64,000 nt of DNA, taken from NCBI GenBank assembly GCA_009746045.1, contig RPFO01000015.1, positions 1,636,529 through 1,700,528 of the forward strand, given 5' to 3'. Below the pieces are notes generated by a model. That model did not search any database. It was not told the origin of the DNA and worked only from the letters and a program-made list of their open reading frames with translations. Positions 9,502-17,562 of the stretch are shown piece by piece. This stretch comes from Mesostigma viride. Its lineage: Eukaryota > Streptophyta > Mesostigmatophyceae > Mesostigmatales > Mesostigmataceae. Both the position numbers and the translations under genes were made by a program. Within the stretch, counting starts at the first letter, position 1, and every line of letters starts with the position of its first letter.

Positions 9502-10612
9502 GGGGTCAGGCAGCGTCTTGGGGATCGCTTGTGACCCCGTGTTGCGGGACTTCATGATCTGGCATGATGGACACTCGCGCACGTACGTCTCGATGTACTC
9601 CCGCATACCTGGCCAGTAGAAGTTCTTTCTGGCCCGCGGCAGCAGGCGATGGATTCCTTGGTGGCCACCGGTGAGGGAGTCGTGGAGCTCATGGAGCAGA
9701 GCCGCTCTACATATCTCCGGGACGTACAGGCGCCAGCAGTCAGGTCTCACCATGACATAGAGTCGTCCGTCCTGGAACTTGCACGGGAGCTTGCCCATCT
9801 GCTGAGGGTGCGACCTGATCGCCTCCAGGGCTGCTGCTTCCGTGACGGTGAATCGGCTGATCAGCGTCTCCAGAACGGAGGTGACGGTGTACGCATCCGC
9901 CTCCTCTTCAGTCTCGAGGGTTTGGTATACGTACTCCGAGAAAATGGTGGGGGACCCAATGGGCTGCAAGTGAAAAATTCCCTGAGCCGGGACCACGTGG
10001 CTGAGTGGCAAGCGCGAATGGGACCCCTCCCCTTCCCCGGGGGCGCGCACGTCCTCGTGCGAACCCCAGTCGGGGGATAGGTCGTCCATGGTGGTACGAC
10101 CCGTGTGAAACAAATAACGAGCCTGCGGCGACCGCGGAAGGTCACCATAGGACGTGCCGGGCGCCTGAGCTGGGACGCAAGTGGTATGTAGTACTCCCAG
10201 ATCTTCATAGAACCAGTAGTCCTCCCGCCGGGAAAGGGCGTCTGGGACCACGTTCTCTGCACCCTTGACGTACTGAATCTTAAAGGGGGCGAACTGGGAC
10301 AAGTACTCCAGCCAGCGTGCTTGACGGGGCACCAGGTTGGGTTGGGCGAGCAGATGCGTGAGGGGCCGATGATCGGTGTGGATGATCAGCCGGTGGGGAT
10401 CAAGATCCCCCTGCTCGCTGATGGCAACGTCAAACTGGGCCCCGAGAAGATGATGGCGCCAGGTATGGCAGCAGTAGACCACGGCAAGAAGCTCCTGCTG
10501 GTGTACCGGATAGTTGCGCTCGGCAGGGATCATAGTCCGGGAGATGTACTCGACCGGCTGCAACCCCTGACCCTGGTCCTGCAATAGGACACCGCCGATT
10601 GCAACCTTGCTC
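9502..10612 (-). CDS. G1 pol: RNase H and integrase zinc-binding part
   Basis: The frame continues from RT across the 655-bp insertion (ASKVAIGGVLLQDQGQG) and runs through RNase H: PVEYISRTMIPAERNYPVHQ, LLAVVYCCHTWRHHLLG and IIHTDHRPLTHLL. A spacer follows, then the integrase H2C2 zinc finger with LLHELHDSLTGGHQGIH and ECPSCQIMKSRN. It stops only because of the DNA element at 9496; codons for PDPMA lie at the junction. These domains remove the RNA strand and bind DNA ends. No internal stop or frameshift is seen. Confidence 0.88.
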
Positions 10613-10616
10613 GCGT

Positions 10617-11271
10617 AGTTGGAACGAGTCTAACGACGATGGACAACTGCCGAAAGCTGAAATGGAAGGATGGTTGTATTAGCAATAATACATTGAGAGT
10701 AGTGTAAGCTTGCGGGCTCAGAATGGAACGTCTGGGCAAACTCGGGTGCTGCGGCACTCCCCAGTGCTACGCCTATATGCCTATGGCAGTGCTACCTGCA
10801 GCACCTACCAGTGGACAACTGTACACTGCAATGCCATGCGACCACGTCACTAGCATCAACTACACTCGGCCCGTCAGACCCGGATAACCCGGATCTGGCG
10901 GGTCGAGCTAGAGTCTAGGCACAGTCTGGCACTAACCGCACATCGGTCCACATGACGCCTCAGTACCGTACACCCTGCCGTATGTACAGTACTGAGGTGT
11001 CCCGCTCAGCCGCGGTAGGCAATACGCGGCGCGCAGGCCGGAAATCCGTGTGTCAGCCTAAGCATCTCATCTAACTCCCATTATGTTTTCCTTTCAGGTT
11101 GAAGGCTAGCGACTTCAAGCCTGATCCTGCCCAGCTAGGAGACTGACTCCAAGCTGACTGAGGTGCTGAGCAACTGACACCCATACTGCAACATCTGGAC
11201 TGAAAAAGATGGGCCCCAGAACTCGTGCAAATTATACTTGTGAGGGCATCACGTTTAGCTCAACATCGACA
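10617..11271. mobile_element. 655-bp insertion in G1 RNase H, possible solo LTR
   Basis: The G1 codons VATDA / ASKVAIGG are split here. GCGT occurs on both sides (10613-10616 and 11272-11275), and removing the insert restores the frame. The insert starts AGTTGGAACG, like K-type LTRs, and has almost the K2 LTR length (654), but its other end (ATCGACA) does not match AACT. It contains a stem-loop around CCTCAGTAC / GTACTGAGG (about 10951-10998) and no coding frame of note. It may be a solo LTR or another small non-autonomous element. Confidence 0.6.
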
Positions 11272-11275
11272 GCGT

Positions 11276-11408
11276 CCGTTGCGACCACAAAGGGCTTGGA
11301 CGGGTCCGAGATAACGAGCACGGGGGCCGTGGTCAGGCTGCGCTTGAGGGCCTCAAAGGCCTGTTGGCACGGTTCCGACCAAACGAAAGGAACACCCTTC
11401 TTGAGGAG
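11276..11408 (-). CDS. G1 pol: end of RT / start of RNase H
   Basis: This short exon-like piece lies between two insertions. It reads KKGVPFVWSEPCQQAFEALK, then TTAPVLVISDPSKPFVVATDA, the conserved connection region and the first RNase H aspartate of gypsy elements. It joins in frame to 13854 (NALL/KKG) across K3a and to 10612 across the 655-bp insert. Confidence 0.88.
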
Positions 11409-11844
11409 AGTTGTGCTCCCGAGTGGCATCTATCCGCTGGCCGGTAGTCGCCGGCCTGGGCGCCTAGTCAGGTGGGCATCAAAGATTCTAGATGCTAGTC
11501 TAGATGCTAGTCGGTGCCTAAGCAAGGTACGGAAGCCAGTGCGCGCCGGGACGGTCAGAGAACCGTCGCCCTCGGTAGCACAGATCCGCTGAGTGCCGGT
11601 AGTCTCGGGTTAGAGGCTCGAGCATGCACTATCGGGTAGCCTACCGGTAGTATCGGGTTAGAGGCTCGAGCATGCCTTATCGGTTAGCGCCGCGCCGCTG
11701 AGCTCCTTGCGGCCTGGCCAGCAGCAAGTGTTCAATAGCAATCAGTGGCGGCTGCGGGCTCAGCCTCCCACAATCGGTTCCCCAAACAACAAAAATCCCG
11801 TCTCCATCGCCGGCGTGCTAGCCAGCGGTGAAGGGCATTCAACT
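11409..11844 (+). repeat. Probable 5' LTR of K3a
   Basis: It runs from AGTTGTGCTCCC to GGCATTCAACT; the element's far end reads GCATTGTCAACT, so the LTR end is placed by that similarity. It contains a tandem duplication of about 50 bases around GGCTCGAGCATGC (about 11598-11690). The gag ATG follows 46 bases later. The boundary is inferred because no complete second LTR is present. Confidence 0.5.
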
Positions 11845-11890
11845 TGTATTCACAACAGTCAACATTACCGTTGACCATTTTTCTGGGCTC

Positions 11891-13108
11891 ATGGCGCGTG
11901 GCGCGGAGCGAACGCAAGCTGCAACCCAGGACCAGGGAACGCAAGCATCAACTCCGGCGGATAGGAGTGGCGCAGCCACCGTGGCGACTGAGCCAGCTGG
12001 GGGCTCGGTCAGCACAGCTCCGGGGCAGCAGTCAGCACCAACTGCCCGGAAAGTTTTCAAGAAAGAAGAGCTGCCAAGTAAGCTGCCAGAAATTCTGACG
12101 CCGTCCGCCGTGGAGGAGTTTATTAACAGCCTGGGCGAGCTCCGGCAGGACTACAACGAACTGTCCGACGCAGTTTTCCTCACCAAGCTGCGCCGGTCAG
12201 AGGTATGCAACGAGTCTTCGGGTAATGCGGACGTGCGCGGGGTCATTATCAACGCCAGCAAAGAGGCGTGGACCTGGCCCGACACAGTGAAGGCCCTGCA
12301 AGAGGTGCTCGACACCTCAAGCTTTCCTGACGAGGAAAAGGAGGGGCAGGCGCTGGTGCGCAACCTGTCGCTTGACCCCAATTACCTCAGCTCGGACATG
12401 GCCAGATTCGCGGCCCAGGTCCGGAGCAAGGGTGTCTTGAAGCACATGAGTAGCGAATATTTACTCAGCGCAGTTCTGGATGCGCTGGGGCTGACGCCAG
12501 AGAGCCGTGCCAATGTCAAGGCCGGTCTCGGCATGAAAATTGCGCTAGCGTCTTCCGTGGTAGTGGGCACCCCGGACGACCAGAAACGGTTCAACGCAGC
12601 CATGGCGCACCTCCGAGAGATGTTCAAGGACCGGGGCGGCCCCAGGCGTAACAACAAGCTGCCAACAGTTGCTCAGGTAAACCCTGTGCCTGCCTCGACC
12701 CCGCCAGCAGCTTCTCTGTCGGACTTGACCACTCTTCTTACCCAGCTGTCCACGACGGTGGCCGACAACGTGGTGCGAATGTTGGGTGGCAAACGCCGAG
12801 CTCGCGGTGGTCGGCACAACCAGAACGCGTCCAGCAAACGCGGGCCGGGAGGCGGTCAGGGCAAGCAGCCTCGACAGGAGGGCGGCGCTGGCAGGCAGCA
12901 ACAGCAGCAGGGTGGCGTCCCCAAGGAGAAGGTCGTCTGCGAGCGGTGCACCGGCGTGGGGCACACCGAGGACAACTGCACGCTGCGGCTGGACCTCGGC
13001 AAGGCGACTCGAGTGTACGTGCCGGCGCTGCTGGGCGGTTCGGCTTCCTGGACACGACCCCAACACATGCCGCGCCCCATGGCCAGCCATGCCCAAGTGA
13101 CGTCATAG
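11891..13108 (+). CDS. K3a gag (capsid and zinc knuckle)
   Basis: A frame of about 405 codons starts at ATG 11891 (MARGAERTQ), the start also present in K3b. After a low-complexity N-terminus comes an alpha-helical capsid-like region (roughly residues 50-260), then a basic Gly/Gln-rich linker and a CCHC knuckle (CERCTGVGHTEDNC, about residue 345-360) for RNA packaging. It ends at TAG 13106-13108. Integrase follows in the +1 frame, so pol expression would need a +1 shift or reinitiation. No retropepsin motif occurs in or after it. Confidence 0.8.
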   Translation: MARGAERTQAATQDQGTQASTPADRSGAATVATEPAGGSVSTAPGQQSAPTARKVFKKEELPSKLPEILTPSAVEEFINSLGELRQDYNELSDAVFLTKLRRSEVCNESSGNADVRGVIINASKEAWTWPDTVKALQEVLDTSSFPDEEKEGQALVRNLSLDPNYLSSDMARFAAQVRSKGVLKHMSSEYLLSAVLDALGLTPESRANVKAGLGMKIALASSVVVGTPDDQKRFNAAMAHLREMFKDRGGPRRNNKLPTVAQVNPVPASTPPAASLSDLTTLLTQLSTTVADNVVRMLGGKRRARGGRHNQNASSKRGPGGGQGKQPRQEGGAGRQQQQQGGVPKEKVVCERCTGVGHTEDNCTLRLDLGKATRVYVPALLGGSASWTRPQHMPRPMASHAQVTS

Positions 13109-13115
13109 AGGTGAT

Positions 13116-13799
13116 GTGTGTCGCGGTGAGTCGGCTAGGCGTGAGGATGCTGTGCCTTGTAGTCCTAATGTTCCCACGTCCGTGGTTCAGAATGGAAGTG
13201 CAAGTGCTGCAGCTGATCAGGAGTGCGTGCCCAGCGTGGTCGCAATAGAGCCTGAACACGCCCTTCCGGAGCTCACCCCTTCAGGTGAGATAGTGCCGGC
13301 AGATGCCAAGGTAGCCCCTCACGTAGACGTGGAGTTGGGTCGCCGCCTCAGTAAGGCCTCATTAGAGCACATTGCCGACAGGAATGCACATGCAGAGAGC
13401 TTGGCGGGGCAGGTGCCTAGCATAGAAGGGGATGGCACCACCTCCACGGCCATGGGATTGCGGATGCTTGCTCACCAGATTCACCTTGCGGTGGGTCATG
13501 TGGCGGGGCAAACGCTAGACTGGGCGACTAGGCTTATGGGGGCGCCGGGGTTGAAGGTCGCTCAGGCGGAGTTAGAGGAGTGCCACGCATGCGCAAGTGT
13601 CCGGAAGAAGCGTAGGCGCTGGCATGCTAAGACTCCTTCCCCGTACCGGGGGAGGTTAGTGGGGGATGTCATGCATTTGGAGGAGGGGGACTATTATTTG
13701 GTCTTGATGGATCGCTATACCAAGTTCCTAGCCATCGAGCCTCTGCCAAGCATGGTAGAGGAGTCCTTGTGGCGGGGGCTGCGCATTGCCATGTCTTGA
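13116..13799 (+). CDS. K3a pol fragment: pre-integrase zinc region and start of integrase
   Basis: About 110 residues of low similarity precede a copia-type HHCC module (HQIHLAVGH ... ECHACAS). The first integrase strand follows (RGRLVGDVMHLE, YYLVLMDRYTKFLAIEPL), aligning with K2 pol at about 57025-57110. The frame ends at a TGA just before the 3' terminus, so the second and third acidic residues are missing and the enzyme cannot work. No protease lies between gag and this module, matching K2. Confidence 0.75.
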   Translation: MCRGESARREDAVPCSPNVPTSVVQNGSASAAADQECVPSVVAIEPEHALPELTPSGEIVPADAKVAPHVDVELGRRLSKASLEHIADRNAHAESLAGQVPSIEGDGTTSTAMGLRMLAHQIHLAVGHVAGQTLDWATRLMGAPGLKVAQAELEECHACASVRKKRRRWHAKTPSPYRGRLVGDVMHLEEGDYYLVLMDRYTKFLAIEPLPSMVEESLWRGLRIAMS

Positions 13800-13853
13800 A
13801 CTTCTTTCCCATTTCTGAGGTCATGTTGGACCAACAATTTGATTGCATTGTCA

Positions 13854-15667
13854 ACTAGGAGGGCGTTAATGGGGGCAGCGATCGTCGCGAAACGGGGGAT
13901 GAAACGTCGGTAATACGACGCGACACCCAAAAAGCTGCGCACGCCCTTGACGTTGATCGGGGTCGGCCACTGCTGGATGGAGGCGATCTTGGAGGGGTCC
14001 GTCGCGACGCCGGCAGCGGACAGGGTATGACCGAGGAACGGTACGCTGCGACCAGCGCGGACCTTGGCCTTGCGGACCGAAAGATTCTCCTCCTCCATGA
14101 TGCGCAATACCGTGGCGACGTCCTCGAGGTGATCCTCAAAGGTCTTGGAGTACACCAAGATGTCATCCAGGTATGCGAGCGCACAAGTGCGCTTGTAGGA
14201 CCACGGGGGCTTCGCGCCCCGGTTGGGGTCCTCGAGGTCACGGGAAACCTGCGGGAGATGCGCGGTTCCCATGACTGGGCGGAGGATGTCATTCATGAGC
14301 ATCTGAAAGCTCGCAGGGGAATTGCACAACCCCATGGCGGCCACACGGAACTGATAGTGGCCGAACGGCGTGTTGAACGCCGTTTTATGACAGTCCTCCG
14401 GCGCAATCCTTAACTGCCAGAACCCGTCTGGGCAATCAAGGACGGTGAAACATGTGGCGCCCTGCACGCGGTTGAAGATATCGTCGATGCGGGGGAGAGG
14501 GTACTTGGACTTTACCGTAATAGCGTTCAGCTTACGATAGTCCGTGACGAGCCGCCACTTGCCCCCAGGCTTGGGGACCAACAGCACGCCTGCTGAGAAG
14601 GGGCTGTTGCTGGGCTCGATGAGACCCCGCTCCAGAAGCGCCATCAAGATCTTCTTGAGCTCCACCAGCTCCACCGGACCCATGCGGTACATAGGGGACG
14701 TCGTAGGGCCATAGCCCTCCTGCAATTGGATGCGGTGGAGCACCGAGCGCGGCGGGGGAAACTCTTGCTTACTCTCATCAAAGAGCTTCGTGCGTGCTGC
14801 CAACACCGCATTGTAGCGCTCAGTCTCCTCGGGGGTGAAGCCCACACCGACCTCATTGAGCATGAGCTCCACGGCAGCGAGGTCGAGGCGATACATGTAG
14901 TATTCCTTGCCCTGACGCAACTTGCCCTCCAACGACTTGATGCTCATGAGGATCTGTGAGGCTTGGCGGGGTTGGGTAAATTCCCGCTCGTGCGTGACGT
15001 TGTGCACAGTGGGACCCTGCGCCTGATATTCGCCAACCGGACTCCAAAAGGAGCCGTCGGGGAACCACACCACGCGACGCTTAATGCTGATGTCAACATC
15101 CTGAGCGTCCATCCAGTCAATGCCAATAATGATATCGGCTGCGCCCAGCGGCGCGACAGTGGCGGTAAGCTCCACAGGGATGCCCTGAATCACCGCCTTG
15201 ATGTCGACTAGACCTGGCGAGGGGTTCTTGCGACCATCTGAGTAAGTCACATTTACCACTGTCGCGTGTGGCCGTATAGTGTAGCCAGCGCGACGCGCCA
15301 GTGCCTCATTGATGAATGACGTGGAAGCACCCGTGTCGACCATGAACTGCACGTCCATGACAGTCTTGCCCTTGAGGAAGGGGTCCAGTGCTGTTGATGG
15401 CACTGCCAGACCCCCTCGAAAGAGGAGCAAGCTGCGGGCCGCACTCCTCGGGGCTGCATGCGTCGGCGGGGCGTCCGCGTTGCTGCCCGAAGCCGGAATT
15501 GTAGCCGTGGCTGGAGCCTCACCAACTGGCTCCATACTCGCGCCGGTATCCGCAACTAACGGTGCCTGTACGGCGGAGCTACTGCTATCTACACTATTCA
15601 CTCCTACTACGCTATCTACCCTATCTACCTGAGCTACCGCTACTTCTACCCCCAAGGGGAGGGACAC
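13854..15667 (-). CDS. G1 pol: protease and reverse transcriptase
   Basis: The frame begins just after the gag stop, in a different frame. It has a retropepsin with MVDTGASTSFINEAL (about residue 130) and ADIIIGIDW, then RT with RLVTDYRKLNAITVKSKYPL, LDCPDGFWQLRIAPEDCHKT, MGLCNSPASFQMLMN and the catalytic YLDD (ALAYLDDILVYSKTFEDHL). VPFLGHTLSAAGVATDPSKI and the thumb precede the K3a junction at NALL. The conserved GF after LDC is kept. Expression from gag likely uses frameshifting or reinitiation. Removal of K3a joins it in frame to 11408. Confidence 0.92.
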
Positions 15668-15699
15668 TACGCGCGAGGAACGGATGGCCGGGAGGCCGC

Positions 15700-16297
15700 C
15701 TAGTTCAACCGCCCGGTCCGCTCTTCCCCCTCCTCCACCGGTTCCTCCTCATCGTCGTCGCCATACGCATAGCCTGCGATGGCCTGGGCATCCAGCCGCC
15801 CACTGTCCGAGTCGTGATCGGCCGCGCCTCGTTGCTGCGCTAGCACCTTGTTCACCTCGCGGGTCACCCGTTGGAAGGATGGACCTGAGGCCCGAGGCGT
15901 TTGATACTGCGCGGGCTGGCGGCGGGCATTCTGCAGCTTGGCTGCACGTGCTCCCGCATTACGGGGCCGATCGCCTCGCTGCGCAGGGTCCGGACGTTTG
16001 CCGAAGGCGGGGCCAGAGAACTGGGGTACATGCGTCTCCTCATCCTTGCGGGCGCGCAGGCGAGGGCACTCGCGCTTGAGGTGGCCAACCTCGCCGCACG
16101 CAAAGCAGCGGGAAGTGGCCGGATCGATCGCATTGACCTGGAAATCAGGGTCATAATCGCTCTCCGCTGGCAGCTCGTAGTCATACGCGTCCTCCTGTGC
16201 GACCTCAGGGTCCGCGGTGGTGAAGTGGACGCGCCGGGGTGCCGCGAGCGGGAAGCGCCGTGTAGATGCTGCACGGCGGCGGGCGATCACATCCGAG
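15700..16297 (-). CDS. G1 gag C-terminal part with zinc knuckle
   Basis: It starts at the G2 insertion (codons QV/SDVIARRRAASTRRF) and continues the gag N-terminal part at 31770-32777. It contains the CCHC knuckle CFACGEVGHLKREC and a basic, Gln-rich tail followed by an acidic end (DDDEEEPVEEGEE). The stop TAG is at 15700-15702. G3 has a matching tail (52996-53228). Zinc knuckles bind the genomic RNA during particle assembly. Confidence 0.85.
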
Positions 16298-16302
16298 ACT
16301 TG

Positions 16303-17191
16303 TGTTGCACGGATGCAACATGCCATTTGTGGTATTAAATTATCCGTCCCGGTCGATCGGCGCCGACCGTAATCCGGCGCCAGTGCCGAGGCCATAGTAT
16401 AGTTGGCAGCCGAGGCAATCCGTGTGGAAGTAAGTGTAGAAGTTTTGCTGACGAACTTGGCCTTTGCGCCGTAGGCAGACCTAGCGCCTTAAGGATTGAG
16501 AACGAATGCGAAAGACCTTTGACTTCCTATGCGTCACAGCGCACGATGGTGGCTTAAGAATACTCGTCACACAATACGAATAAGCTCAAACCCGGAAAAC
16601 CGGTTTCGTATATTACAATGTTACCACACAGATTAAAACACTCAATGCGGGAAGACTTACACCCAGTAGGCGAGGGATTCACACTCGAGCCCACAGGAGA
16701 TTTACACTCCAGGATTAAGCGATGGTAAATAATCTGTAGAGCAACGTGGTAAATTACGATACAAGGTCCGGGATTGCTGGCATAGCTCGTGCCTTCCTAT
16801 TTTGTCCCTTCGTCCCCGTTGGTGGCTGCGCCTGGCGCTGCCAACCAGGCATGACGTGAGGTCCGCGGGGACGGGCTTCTCGAACCGTCTAGAACACATT
16901 AAAGACCAGTACGGCTAGAGGCCTCTCCTGAAAATATCCAAATGTCCGTAGGTACCATCATAACGCATGTGCAGTGCCACTTGGCTGTCCCGTAACTCCC
17001 GTTCAGGCGCTAGGTCTGCCTACGGCGCAAAGGCCAAGTTCGTCAGCAAAACTTCTACACTTACTTCCACACGGATTGCCTCGGCTGCCAACTATACTAT
17101 GGCCTCGGCACTGGCGCCGGATTACGGTCGGCGCCGATCGACCGGGACGGATAATTTAATACCACAAATGGCATGTTGCATCCGTGCAACA
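16303..17191 (-). repeat. G2 3' LTR with a 187-bp inverted copy of its own start
   Basis: In element orientation it begins at 17191 with TGTTGCACGGATGCAAC, follows the 5' LTR for about 710 bases to AAGGCGCTA (16482), then continues as the exact reverse complement of its first 187 bases (17005-17191), ending CCGTGCAACA at 16303. The inner boundary is the 8-base complement AGGCGCTA / TAGCGCCT. In the 5' LTR the same AGGCGCTA is instead followed by TTTTAAATAGCC. Confidence 0.82.
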
Positions 17192-17206
17192 CACCTCCCC
17201 CCCCCA
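17192..17206 (-). promoter_or_regulatory. G2 polypurine tract
   Basis: On the minus strand TTGGGGGGGGGAGGTG directly precedes the LTR start TGTTGCAC. This is the normal place and composition of the plus-strand DNA primer. Confidence 0.75.
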
Positions 17207-17562
17207 ACAAAAGAGGCGGCTACTCCTGTAGCCGGGACTTATAAATGACTGTATACATGGTCACTGTTCCCTTCCAGGGCACGCATTGATCGTGCCAATT
17301 GTCACCGTCCGTTGGCGATGGTTTACGGCGCCGGGCGGTAAGGGCTCGGGCGGTGACCCCCACGAGCGGAGCCCCCACGGCCATGCCCGCGCAGAGGTGC
17401 GGCCGGGCGTTGACGCCGGGGGACACGCTCAGCCGGCGCGGCCTCAGCCGGCTCGGGAAGAGGCAGGCCATTGGCCTGGACTAGGGCGGGCTGGAAGGTG
17501 AGTTGCCGCTCGCCGGCGCGTGCATCATGGCGTTTGGCCAGGTTGACATCCCGCAGCGCCTC

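Larger units (their letters stand above)
11409..13853 (+). mobile_element. K3a: internally deleted copia-like element, TSD AGGAG
   Basis: It is flanked by AGGAG at 11404-11408 and 13854-13858. The ends are AGTTGTGCTCCC and ATTGTCAACT, i.e. AGTT...AACT instead of TG...CA. Inside are a leader or LTR, gag with a zinc knuckle, and the first half of integrase. Protease, RT and RNase H are missing. Only about 55 bases follow the end of the integrase frame, so an internal deletion removed most of pol and probably most of the 3' LTR. K3b at 4140-4755 is a second, inverted copy of its 5' end. Confidence 0.82.

Noticed and set aside
16303-17191. Stand-alone DNA transposon with 187-bp terminal repeats
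   Set aside because: The target duplication lies at 16298 and 31765, not around this block; a purine tract abuts 17191 and a direct copy lies at 31056-31764, so it is an LTR with a foldback.
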